Under the pieces are notes generated by a model. That model did no database searches. It saw nothing but the letters and a program-made list of their open reading frames with translations, and was not told the DNA's origin. Shown here one piece after another: positions 10,845-21,923 of a stretch of 64,000 nucleotides of DNA (the stretch's first letter is position 1; the number at the start of each line of letters is the position of its first letter). The position numbers were made by a program, and so were the translations under genes. This stretch comes from Datura wrightii. Taxonomy: Eukaryota > Streptophyta > Magnoliopsida > Solanales > Solanaceae. Location of the stretch: positions 126,358,501 to 126,422,500 of the forward strand of contig JASDFA010000010.1 in assembly GCA_035772735.1 (NCBI GenBank), given 5' to 3'.

Positions 10845-11744
10845 AAAACTTGTTCGGCTTGTTGGGTATAACTACACGCAAGTGCACGTGGTCGAACAAG
10901 TAGTAAAGTGACTCAAGTAAGCCAAGTATCGATCCCACAGGGACTGGACTAAGGTAACAATCTACTCAAGTGTCAATAAACTTTAACTCTAAATTGCAGA
11001 CAACAGTGTGAAGAAGAGTTTGATATTTTGTTTCCTAATTTTGTACTAAGTCTAAAACGAATATATAATTTGAGTCTGAACTATAAGTATGAGCATGCTG
11101 AGGCTAAAATGAACATGTATAGAAATAAATTATCAATACAATTTGATTAATCTTTCCTCCGGTTGCTAGTCAAGAATTATTGCCTATGGATTAAAACTCT
11201 CGTATTTAACCCAACTTAAGAATCATGAACCTTCCACCTACATCTCTGTGATAAAAAGAAATTCATGTTCTAGCCATACAAAATCGATTCCTTAATTGAC
11301 TAATACGACTTTCAGGTATATCTCTATCCTGAAGGTAAATCAATTCTCAATTTTCCCAAACTAAGAAAAGATCATATCCTATCAATTCACAACTTTCCAA
11401 TTTCTTGCTCTCTCGAGTGAAACCGGACTTTTTAGATATACATTAACGTTGGCCACACATTAATGCAGTAAGAACAAGAATCAATAGAACAACCATGGAA
11501 GAAAAGATGAAAACCAATTTATCAATAATCACATTTCAATACAATTGTTCTTAACCTCAGCAAGAAGGGAATTTAGCCACTCATTTGTGGATTAAACATC
11601 GTTAAATGAGTGTTAATTATACAAACAATTGAAATAAAGAAGAAGGAGATAGAGAAAAACCCTGAGATTTTCGTCCCCTCAACTGCCTGTAACCCACGTT
11701 CTTGCTCCACCAAGTCAGAATAATTAAAAATGAACCTAAGTGTT

Positions 11745-11753
11745 CTATTTATA
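11745..11753 (-). promoter_or_regulatory. TATA box of 5' LTR
   Basis: The minus strand reads TATAAATAG, 32 bases downstream of the hairpin module. This is the copy that would drive element transcription. Confidence 0.75.
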
Positions 11754-11785
11754 CTAGTGGGAATTTTTCCCGGAATAACAAGCAA

Positions 11786-11827
11786 TGTGTCACGGAGTGC
11801 ATCGCGAAGCACTGCCTCTGTGACACG
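11786..11827. promoter_or_regulatory. 12-18-12 inverted-repeat module (5' LTR)
   Basis: The arms are TGTGTCACGGAG and CTCTGTGACACG with an 18-base spacer. Each arm has lost one CpG by C-to-T relative to the perfect copies, leaving two mismatched pairs. Confidence 0.75.
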
Positions 11828-12262
11828 CCACCAACGCGGACCCTTACTGGAATCCGGACGTCCAGGTATTAAGGCCCAACGTGGCACAGCGTGCAACGCG
11901 GGGCTAGGCCAACATGCCACGGCCCCAATGCGCACCTTCACCGGAATTTGGCAAAAATTCCGTATCCAGGCAGAACGCATCCGCGATGGCAGCGTGACAC
12001 GGCTCCATCGCGGAGCCCCTTTAATTCGTGCTCTCCTTGTGCTTTTTCCCTTGCTCGCTTTCGAGTCCAATTCCGATTTCTCCCAACATGCATCTTAGCT
12101 TCGTACAATTATATTTTTCCTGCAAAATCACGCTAATCATGTTGGTTAGTATAAATTCATATTTTATTACATTTCACATGATAATGTATAAACATCGATA
12201 GATAAACAAGGCAAAATGACACATTTGAGTATCACTTGGGCATATAAATTTGCCCAAGATCA

Positions 12263-12267
12263 GCTCT
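12263..12267. repeat. Target-site duplication GCTCT (right copy)
   Basis: Matches 1154-1158. Removing the element and one copy of these bases restores the copia sequence. Confidence 0.93.
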
Positions 12268-12615
12268 TCCTGAGCAATTGCCTCCATATTTATGATCATC
12301 TTGATTATTTATTCTTTTTTTTAAGGATTTTTATCCTTGGAACACGATTCCCACCACGTTTCAAACATGCTCTAGATTCATTTGCATTAATAATTTGTTC
12401 TACCAGGACATCAACTCAAACTGGAGCATTTGCAGTTAGAATATAAGATTAAGTAATTCTTGAAAGGTTAGTAAATGCATCTGATTGTTAATTTGCAACA
12501 TTTTGCAAATAAGTGATATTTTGAACCTCTTGTTCACATTGATTTGTTTGAGGATCTAAATGAGATAGTGATAATACATTCCAATCTATCTCCTTTTTCA
12601 ACTGCTTATATCTCT

Positions 12616-12635
12616 CCCCCCCCACCCACCCCCCC
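12616..12635 (-). other. G-quadruplex-type tract on the minus strand
   Basis: The plus strand has C-runs of 8, 3 and 7 separated by single A residues, so the minus strand has matching G-runs that could stack. It lies in the copia integrase remnant. Confidence 0.5.
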
Positions 12636-14950
12636 AATGTTGGCTATACTAATTTATCAAAATGACAATCAACAAATCTGTCGTAAATAAATCTCCAATC
12701 ATAAATTTCAAATATTTTATAATGGATGGAGATTCATATTCTACATATATCCCCAACCTTCTCTAGGGACTCATCTTTGTGCATTATGGTGGAGCAATAG
12801 GAACGTATAACGCACATCCAAAAATTCTAAGATGAAAAATATTTGGCTCTTAATCAATAGCCAATTGTAATAGGGAAAACTCATTCTAAGTGGTTGGACT
12901 TATACACACAAGCAATGTTGCATGCAAAATAGTATGTTATCGTATTGAAACATACAGCTTTATCCTCATTAGAATAGTTTAGCTATCAATTCGAAGCATT
13001 TAATCAATGATTCTTCTAGATCATTTTGAGTATGAACATGAACAATAATATGTTCAATGATTATCTAGTGTACATACAATAATCATTAAAGACCTGAGAT
13101 ATAAACTCACCAGCATTATCAAGACGAATTGTCTTTATTGTATAATCTGAAAATTGTGCACTTAATCTTATTGTTTGAGCCAACAATCTCGCAAAATCCA
13201 TATTACGAGTTGATAATAAGCACATGTGACCATCTTGTATATGTGTCTATAAAGACCATATAATATTTAAATGGTCCACATGGAGAGTGAATTGACCCAC
13301 ATATATCACTTTGTATACATTTCAAAAATGCAAGAGTTCATTCTCAACCTTAGTTGCTGATGGTTTGACCAACTTTCCTTGAGAACAAGCAGCACAAGAG
13401 AATTTCTTTGATTACAAAATCTTTTGGTTCTTCAAAGGGTATCCATGTAAATTCTCAATAATTCTACACATCATATTAACATCGGGATGGCCTAACCAAT
13501 CATACCAAATGATAAACTCATAAGAACAAGTAAACCTTTTATTTGCCACAGCATATGATTCAACCATACCACTACTTGTATGATACACCCAGAAGAGAGT
13601 GCGGGTAATTTCTCATGCAGAAATTTTTCTCCCTGTTTATTATAGCAATATAAAGATACTCAATCTTTCCTTCACTGGCAGTCTCAACATGATATTCAGT
13701 CCGGTGATTAACCTTGAAACTTAACAAGTTTTTTTTTAGACTTACTACAATATGGTGCATTATTAATAGTCAATATTATTCCCCTTGATAGTAATAAGGC
13801 TTCTCTTCTAGAACCCTAAATCAATATTGCAAGAGAACTTAAGTGCTTTTCTTTTTTAAAAAAATAAAATAGAAGCAACATAAAAATAACTTAATAACTA
13901 AAAACACATAAATAAGGTAACAACATAATTTTGATCCCTAAAGAAGTTTTCAAATTTCAAATGAGTAATATCATTCAGATCATCAAAGTTATCTTTTAAA
14001 GACAAATTTGCTTCAAAATTATCATCATATTTTGGTGAGGCCCTGTCTCATCATCATTTCTAAAAATCAAGTGTGACTCTATTGGGCATTAGCAAAAGAG
14101 GCACAACCTCTATATACCTTTCTTTTGAAAGAATTTTGATAAAGCCTAGCAAAATGATCAGGCCCAACATTCATTCTTCCAGTGACCTTTCATGCCACGA
14201 TGATAACAATTGACTCTTAAAGGATTGTTTTGAGAACCCATATTGTTCTCCCTTTTATAGTGACCACATGACTATTATTATATTATTCCTTGCCATTACT
14301 ATGCCCACACATATTATAATAGCCCCGATTATGATTTTGTCTTCTTTCAGACTGGCCATGTGTTTCAAGCATATTTGCTTTCAATAATGCAGTAGTTTCA
14401 GTGGAATGGCCTTCATGATTTTTCAACAAAAGAGTATTATGTTGTTCGGAATGTTCCTTTCACAATATTGCTGCTATAATACAAAATTTTGGGGCATGAA
14501 AAGTACGAACAGTCTTTTCCAACATATTCTCATCTTTTATATCATTCCCACATAATTTTAATGGGGAGTAAATCTATATACAACATAGTTATAATCACAT
14601 ATATTTTTAAAATCTTGTATGATGAAGAAAAATCATAATCTTCGGTTTGTCCTGACTCGATGTTGTATTACCTTAAGTAATAATGGTACCAAGACCTTTA
14701 GCGTCTAAGTGAATTTCAATATCGAACACCCATAATAAAAAAATTTTGCCAGAAATATCAAGTACCACAAACTCAAAATTTCACATGATAAAAACTATCA
14801 TAAAAAGAATAATTTTAAATTAAATTAAATAAGAACAAAATAACGGTGATGCACACCCATCAAACCAAGTTAACAGTAACATTGAGATTATTAAAATTAA
14901 ATAAATTTATTCACGACCATCAAATAGTGTAAAAATGCAAGATATGTTAA

Positions 14951-16042
14951 ACTGATTACTATTATATCACATTGTATAAAGTCATGATTGAGATAATTAT
15001 TATATCTACTTAAAAATATGCATACTAACTGCTATCATATACATAATAGTGAAACAAACTGGCATGACAACTTTAAAATTATACATTCTGTTTTATATAT
15101 AACTCATATTAGAAGGATGATTAGAATGAGAAAGATACAAATACATGGCAGACAAATGTGCAGACTCTACTTGAAAATCTGGTGCCGAAAACATTTTGTA
15201 AAATCAAGCTCAAAACAATAAGATAGAGATCAAGAGAAATAAACATAAAATAATAAGATAGAGATCAAGAGAAATAAACATAAGAGAAATAAACATAAAA
15301 CAAGAGGACCAATATAAGATAACTTTCTTCTTAATTGTACAATATCATTCTCAAGACTTTTTATTTATAAGATTACATTAAGAAAGCACAAAACACATCA
15401 TAAACATGACATTAATTCTGGAAAACTAAAGAGAAGGTAGAGGCCTGAATATTACTGCCATTGCCTAGAAATTATGAACATCCACAATTAAGAAAATAAT
15501 AATATTTACAACAAACACTTTTCAGCTTTTTGACTATTGGAAACGGGAAATAGCACGGAGATCAAATACTGGAATAGCAAAAGAAAATCACTGATTATTA
15601 TCACTGCTAAAATTCACATTGATAATAATACACACAAACACCTACACAATATCAACTCTCCCATTGCATAAAACTTAGATTCTCTCTTTACATCAAAATT
15701 TTTCAGTGCCTTCCAAAAGTTATTCTTTTACATAAGTTACAATATTGGACTTCCCGGAAATCCGTATGTTTCAGAACTTGTCCTAACTGCTCTATTTCAA
15801 TCACTGTACTGTAGTCCAACAAGAGAGGTTGGTTAGAGTGCTAGGGAAGTTAGTTCCAACAGATTCTAGTCATGTTTGTACGTCCCAAACAGCATGAATC
15901 AGACAATTTCAAACTCAAGGCAATCCCTGAATTTCATCTCATGAATGGATACAATACCATGCAATGATCTGTTCCTCAAGCACTATCAAGGACTCTGAAC
16001 CATGTCAAGATTTTCAGTATCTCCACAACTGCTGGGTTTAAT
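14951..16042. other. A+T-rich flank between copia remnant and RRP5 3' end
   Basis: No conserved coding was found on either strand. A short tandem repeat (ATAAGATAGAGATCAAGAGA and extensions) occupies about 15218-15300. The part next to 16042 would be the 3' untranslated region of the RRP5 copy if it was ever transcribed. Confidence 0.5.
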
Positions 16043-17101
16043 TCAAGCAAGAGTGCTCGCAACATATTCCATTGCTTTCCTTTTCACAGCCTCCATTCGT
16101 TCATAATCACCAAGCGACTTTCCATACTCGAGATACTTCTTAAACAGGAACTGCACTCCAGATATCACAAGCCATTAGAAAGGAATAGGACACCATCTTA
16201 AAACAAGAAATCCAATTGAAAGGAACATTTTTAGCGAATACTTCCAGGATCTTGAAAATATATAATCACCTTCATCTTTTTGGGTGGAAGGCTGAGAGTA
16301 ATTGCCTTTCAAATAAGGCACAGATCACATCTGCATCTCCCAATCGAATTTCCTGTTCATTTGGTTTAGTTGAGTCATGTACAGTAAAAAAGAATTTTTT
16401 TACCACACATAAAAGTGCAGTTTAATACAGTACCTGATCAAGATAAACGCTCCAAGGATCACTTCTCTTTGGATACTCGCAAAGCATTTTCTCAAACAAG
16501 GAGCGACCCCTGTCAGGAACTCCACACTTGAACTCTAGAATAGCTGTCTGCGTAATAAAGTTAATATGTTTGTGCGGAGGAAGACTCAGCAAAGCACGAT
16601 TCACCACTGACTGGACTCCATCTTGGTCTTCAATAGCCACTGAATCCACCTGAGCCAAACCTAAATGCAAAGAGGATAAAAAGAGTAACTAATAGTTAGA
16701 TAGGGATCATCAAAGTATTTCCGAAACCACTCTTAGGTGTCTGTACCTTGCTAGAATGCTTGAACTTCTTAACCATCTTATTAAGAAGTTCATCTGTGAG
16801 TTTGTGTTGCTCAGTCCTCTCATACATTCCTAACAAGGCCAAATGCACCTTTTTGGGATCACAGTACTGCAATGCTCTTTGGAATACTTCTCCAACAGCT
16901 TCCTGGATCGTATTCGAGAATATGGGATTAGAGGAAAAAATTGGAATAGCAAAGTGAAATATAACAAACATAAAAAAGGGGTCAATATCATTGTTTTCTG
17001 GTACCTCTGGGGAGTTTCCATACTTGTTTTCTAAATTAAAATAGGCAACCCAAACATTCAGCTTCTCCAACTCTTCTCGCACATTAATTGTCCTCAAAGC
17101 C
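16043..17101 (-). pseudogene. RRP5: RRP5 copy: C-terminal HAT/TPR exons, two frameshifts
   Basis: Exon 17101-17005 encodes ALRTINVREELEKLNVWVAY. Exon 16902-16747 encodes EAVGEVFQRALQYCDPKKVH through KHSSK. Exon 16660-16434 is 227 bp where 231 are expected: four bases are lost between LLK and DGVQSVV. Exon 16352-16270 is 83 bp where 84 are expected: one G is lost after FER, giving an early TGA. Exon 16150-16043 encodes FLFKKYLEYGKSLGDYERME to the original TGA. Confidence 0.9.
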
Positions 17102-17334
17102 CTTGAGAAAAGAATCAAGACACAATTAACAGGTCATACATAATTTTTCATCACATTTTACAACTCAGTACCTAGAGCACTAATGCACTGCAAAGAATGA
17201 AAAACACCGCACCCTCACATAGCCTGAATTGTGCATTTGACTTTGCACCTCATGTGGTTCCTTTAATTGCTCCATGAAAGAAAACCCTTTCAGAACCAAA
17301 GTGTTATACTTAAAAGCCATATAGATCACAAATA

Positions 17335-18073
17335 TCTTCTGAGGCACTTAAATGTGATGGCACACCTTCCCAAGATAGTTTTTCCCAAAATGTGATTGTT
17401 AGATGGTCATGCAAACAATTCTGGAAGTCCAGGGGCCCTTACAAAGTTAGCTGTTTGGGTGGTTGGTTGCTCACACAAGGTGTGCCTGTCTCAAAACAAA
17501 CTACAGAGAAGAGGGTTTTCATTATGCAACAGGTGCTTTATGTATAACCGTGATGAAGAAAACTGCAGCCATTTAATCCTTCACTGTCCTGTGGCAAGTC
17601 AGATCTGGTCATTCATTTTTAACCTATTCAAGATGCCTTCTACCATGCAACAATAGTGAAGGATCTCCTGACCATCTGGGGGTTGAAGGAGTAAGGAACC
17701 TACGAAAGATTTGGAAAACAGTACCAGCTTGTGTTTGTTGGTTATCATGTTAGGAAAGAAATGCAAGATGTTCTGAAGGAAAAGCAGATTCGATACAGAA
17801 GATTAAGTTTAGATGCTTATGGCTTTTGGCTTTTATTGTGTAATCTACAGGATGTCAAAGATGAAAATAGTTTGGTTGAGGATGTCAAAGATGAAAATAG
17901 TTTCGTTGATTTCATCAACTCACTACAATGATTCGGATTGACAGAAGGAACCCTTTTTTTCTGTGTGTGTGCAGGAGGGTTCTGACTATGTAAATGTACT
18001 AGAACCAACTTAGTGCTAGATTTTTCTCTTCTTTTTTCTATCAATATGCACAAGTGACCTGTTTAAAAAAAGC
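17335..18073 (+). mobile_element. 5'-truncated LINE fragment in an RRP5 intron
   Basis: The plus strand encodes the C-terminal zinc region of an L1-type ORF2 (KLQRRGFSLCNRCF, then SHLILHCPVASQIWSFIF), then a tail ending DFINSLQ. The frame is broken several times. A 30-base segment is duplicated in tandem at about 17877-17936 (GAGGATGTCAAAGATG...). A 3' untranslated region ends in a short A-run near 18065-18071. The 5' border is approximate and target duplications were not found. Confidence 0.75.
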
Positions 18074-18399
18074 TTTTCATGCTTGGCAATTCGACGAGGT
18101 AAACAGGTCATTATAATCTTACAGTCCCGTTACCATATTGACTGTTCTATCACATTGAAGCACAAGAAACAGACATTTTTTCCTTTCACAAGCATACATA
18201 GTTTAGAAGAGTGACAATAAAAATAACAGCTAAAATCCCAGATCTTAAATACCAATATGACCAAAGGTTTATTAAAAGGATAAAATTTCAACATCATCTT
18301 TATACTACCAAGATGCTTGCTTGTTTAAACTCTTCATTTGCCAGAAATGGAATTCACTGTTTGTTTTAGATGAAGAAAAATAGAACTTGAAAGAATTAC

Positions 18400-19653
18400 C
18401 GTTCTGCAATCGATCGTGCCTTCTCAACATCAGCCAAAGACAGCACGAATGCCATATAGTTTATCCAAACAAAGCTGCTATTTGGGGAACTTCTAACTAA
18501 TTTCTCAAACTCATCTTCATCTCTGGGAATATCTTTTTCCAGTAATCTTTCCTCGGCAGCTCTAATTTCTTGTTCCCTGCATAAAAAGATAGTATCACAT
18601 GAAAACAGTTAAGATACAGACAACATAGCTCTCTATGAATTAGTAAACCAGAAGAACAGGTAAGAAAGAAAGAGAAATGTTCAAACAGTACGTCAATCGT
18701 TTAGCTTTTTTTGCTGCATGTTTCTTGTTCTTGTCATCTGAAGTATCGAAATCAGTAGCCCCACCTGAGTCTTGATTAACTACATCACCTATATCCAGAT
18801 TTTCTATGTCATCAAGTGGAACCTCCAGTGGTGGTATGGATGCCCGAGAACCAACTTCAGCAAGGAACAGGTCCTTCCCATCAACAGATTCACCATCAAG
18901 ATTCTCCCGTCCTTGGGAGCTCCTCTCAGGTGAAGGAGTTGATTCAATACCTATGGAAAGAGTATCTCCATTCACTGCATAACCAGAACTTGGCCTGGTA
19001 TCTGTTTCAGCATTTATAGCATCATTAAAATATGAATTCTTCATCCCAAGTGAAATTCGATGTCTTTCCTTATCCACCTGACAAAAGGTTGAAAAAAATA
19101 AGTTTGAATGTAACAGAACCAGATGGCAGAAATGACATACAAGCTATACAGCCGAAGTAATCACTCATGCAATTCTGGAAGCTACATTAGCACTTGTAAT
19201 GCTTCAGAAGGAAGGATGATAAAAGAATTAGACATGCGAAAATCAAATACCAACTTTAAGAATTCACTTATATAACATGGTCAGACATTGTAATTATTGT
19301 CCAAACCAGGAGACAGAAAACAATGAAAAGAAAATACAGAAGAAAAAGAAACAAGGTGTATAAACAAAATTCTTTTTCATTACTCTCCCTTTTTCTTTGG
19401 GTTTGATAAAATTTCACGTATTCCAAAATATTTGTCTACACTACCAAACTACAGTGTAGGGGTAAGGTCTGCGTCCGTTGTACCCTCCCCAGGGATTACA
19501 CTGGGTAAGTTGTTGTACTACCAAACTGCAGTGTGATACAGAACAACCATTTACCTTCAAAATCTTTGCCGTCACTCTATCCCCAGCTTTGTGTTTAGAG
19601 CCAATATTGTCAACATGATTGTCAGAGATCTCTGAAACATGGCACAACCCAAC
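18400..19653 (-). pseudogene. RRP5: RRP5 copy: last S1 exon, acidic linker and first HAT exon
   Basis: Exon 19653-19555 (33 codons) encodes VGLCHVSEISDNHVDNIGSK through RVTAKILK. Exon 19077-18692 (386 bp) encodes the variable, acidic linker, with GSRASIPPLEVPLDDIENLD. Exon 18576-18400 encodes EFEKLVRSSPNSSFVWINYM, the start of the HAT/TPR repeats. All three are open and in phase. A SINE remnant sits 21 bases downstream of the first exon's donor side. Confidence 0.9.
19458..19516 (+). mobile_element. 59-bp SINE remnant with 18-bp target duplications
   Basis: The inserted segment is the 3' part of a tRNA-derived SINE (GGTAAGGTCTGCG ... CCCTCCCCAG ... GTTGTTGT end). It is flanked by 18-base repeats differing at one base: ACTACCAAACTACAGTGT (19440-19457) and the copy at 19517-19534. 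Confidence 0.82.
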
Positions 19654-20013
19654 CTAGAAAATGAAGCTGGAATCATCAGCATACACATAAAACACAAGCT
19701 TTCTGATAAGGACCATAGCTCATTAATATTGCAAACTGATGAGAAAAATACATTCATGATTAACATCAGAGCTTTCTTAAAGAGTAAGAACTTATAGCTG
19801 ATGAAAATAGAAAGCAGGAAAAAAAACTCATCAGTAAAGAGTCGAGAAATTCATTACAGCTGATGAAATTACAAATAACGTAAAAAGATGTAGACTCAAA
19901 TATTAATAATGAAGTGAGCGTGATCCATGTTCAAAAGTAATAATGTGGTCACTTATGTCATAACTTACTGCCCAAAGGCAAGTCAAAACTACTGGAAGTG
20001 ACCTGTTACATAC

Positions 20014-20282
20014 CAAGTTTGTGTGATCAACTGTGATAAACAAACCATATGGTTCAACTCGCTTGACTCTGCCAGATATGACATCCCCAACAGTCAAATT
20101 ACTTAGAGCATCTTCACCAGACTTGGGAGCACCAACTTTCCAATGACAAGTTTCCCAACAGGGAATTCTTTCTCTGGATTTTCCACATAGCCATCAGACA
20201 AGTTTGACAGGAGAACTTTGGTATCAACTTTGCGTGAAAGCATTACGAAACATCCTTTCGGTGTTACATTTTTCACATATGC
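20014..20282 (-). pseudogene. RRP5: RRP5 copy: exon with a frame-breaking deletion
   Basis: It reads AYVKNVTPKGCFVMLSR to PEKEFPVGKLVIG. About 20-25 residues expected between two S1 strands are then missing, and the frame changes before GAPKSGEDALSNLTVG. Read straight on, it reaches TAA a few codons later. The rest, VISGRVKRVEPYGLFITVDH, is open in the other frame. This is too large for a base-calling error. Confidence 0.88.
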
Positions 20283-20702
20283 CTAAAAGTAAGAAATGGA
20301 AATAGCAAAAAGTAACCTCCACATTACACTTTAACTTGCAGAATAAGGAAACCATCCTAATTGCAGATACAGTAACATAGAAAGACTGAAACACTAAAAT
20401 GATCTTACCAATGAATATGAGTATACAATCAGTTTATATCATGTTTTTTTGTTTTCGTTGATAACGGAGAAATCAGTTCATATTCTATATTTGAACAATT
20501 TTAATGGAAAAGGATGAATAAACAAGAATTTTTTGTGCATACATAAGAATGAAAGATGATGAAAGATATCATTTGGATTCCCTATGATATGTCTATATCA
20601 CAACCAGCTACTTCAGACTGAAAGAGGAAATATGTATGTAGACACATACATACATACAAAAGAATGAGTTGTTACAAACTCAGTCCACATCCATTTATTT
20701 TA

Positions 20703-21923
20703 GGGAAAAGGCATAAGTACCGCCCTTGAACTATAAACATATTTCCAACTACACACCTTTCCTTTTAGAAGGTCCTGTTATCCCTCGAACTATTTTAAAA
20801 TGGAATAAATACCCCCTAGTGTTAATGTGGCAAAGAGAGAGTGCTCACTCTCTTGGAGGCATGTGAGAGTCCAAAAATAACTTCAAAATTAAATTAATAT
20901 GGACACATGTCATTTTTTAATTTGATACTTTATAATTAATTAATACACATAATTAATTAACATTAAAACTTAAACTAATATATTTTGATTCGTTTTCCTT
21001 TCTTTACTAATATATTTTGATTTGTTTTCCTTTCTTTGTTTAAAAATATAAACAAATTTTATTATTTTCGTAATTGACGCAACTAAAAAATAACAGAAAT
21101 TAGATTAAATTTAGACTGCCTAGAGTGATATTAATTTATTATGAAAATTATAATTTGTGGCAGTGTTTTTAATAATATTACTATCAACACATAGATGTAT
21201 TAATATTCCTAATATAACTAATTTAAATTTAAAAATTCTATAAATTTTTATTAATATTATTATCGGTGCATGATCAAATTTATTATTTTTAAATTTTTAA
21301 AGTAATTGATGTTACTAAAGGCTAAGTCATTAACATAATGGTACTAGTTAAGATTTTTCAGAAAATCAAGTATATATAAATTGAAAAAGTAAATTTATTT
21401 TTTATAAAATCAAAATAAAATAATTTAATCACTAAAAATAAATTGAACCCTAACATTTTTAAAAACTAATTTTTTTCAAAAAAATATTTAGTTAAAATTA
21501 ATTCAACTGCTAAATTTGCTATGGGAATCAGAATTTCTTTTTTGTAGAAAAGACAAAGTCAACAGTAACGTCAATTACTAAAAAAATAAATTTAAAAAAA
21601 TTGACTTTATTTCACAAAGAGGGAAAGAAAAATAATCTAAAAAATATCTGCTTTAATTTTAATATTAATTAATTAGGTGTACCAATTAATTATAAAGTGT
21701 CAAATTAAAAATGACATGTGTCCATATTAAGTAAATTTTAAATTATTTGTTGGACTTTCACATGCCTCCAAAAGAGTGAGCACTCTTTCTTTGCCACATC
21801 AACACATAAGGGTGTATTGATTCCATTTTAAAATAGTTCAGGGGGGTAATAGGAGCTTCTAAAAGGAAAGATGTGTAGTTGTAAATATGGTCATAGTTCA
21901 AGGGGATACTTATGCCTTTTCTC
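20703..21923. mobile_element. Mutator-like MITE with long inverted ends
   Basis: A 1.22-kb A+T-rich element with inverted ends of about 200 bp. The left end reads GAAAAGGCATAAGTACC and the right end, reverse-complemented, GAAAAGGCATAAGTATCC. Similarity continues through a segment containing AGAGTGCTCACTCT. The 9-bp duplication TTTATTTTA flanks it exactly (20694-20702 and 21924-21932). Long ends plus 9 bp fit the Mutator superfamily. No transposase ORF is present. A 31-bp tandem repeat lies near 20985-21040. Confidence 0.88.

Larger units (their letters stand above)
1159..12262 (-). mobile_element. Athila-like Ty3/gypsy element, non-autonomous, nested in copia
   Basis: In minus-strand order the parts are: 5' LTR (12262-10851), primer site complementary to tRNA-Asp (10844-10827), gag-protease region (10725-8323), a hairpin-bearing spacer, an inserted solo LTR (7492-6073), an accessory ORF (5599-4366), a purine-rich tract and the 3' LTR (2568-1159). 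LTRs begin TG and end CA and are flanked by GCTCT. No RT, RNase H or integrase coding was found between protease and accessory ORF, so it would need enzymes from a relative. The tRNA-Asp primer, the order of parts and the accessory ORF fit Athila-type elements (family knowledge). The LTRs differ by a few per cent by eye, so the insertion is not brand new. Confidence 0.92.
10851..12262 (-). repeat. 5' LTR of the Athila-like element
   Basis: This 1412-bp repeat, TGTTCGG to AAGATCA on the plus strand, pairs with 1159-2568. It sits beside the primer site, so it is the 5' LTR of a minus-strand element. Its promoter parts are a hairpin at 11786-11827 and a TATA box at 11745-11753. Confidence 0.95.
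12263..14950 (-). pseudogene. Ty1/copia gag, protease and integrase half (decayed)
   Basis: On the minus strand, from high to low coordinate: a UBN2-type gag segment (around 14530-14400, with MLEKTVRTFHAP); a zinc knuckle related to CYHRGMKGHW (about 14220-14180); a GAG-pre-integrase segment NLLSFKVNHRTEYHVET (13760-13670); and the integrase core (about 13560-12800, with a segment like PFKYYMVFIDTYTRW). Many stops and shifts interrupt it. At 12263 the text ...AIAQEE meets the nested element and resumes as PRDITT at 1158. The 5' LTR and primer site were not recognised, so the upper border is approximate. Confidence 0.8.
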
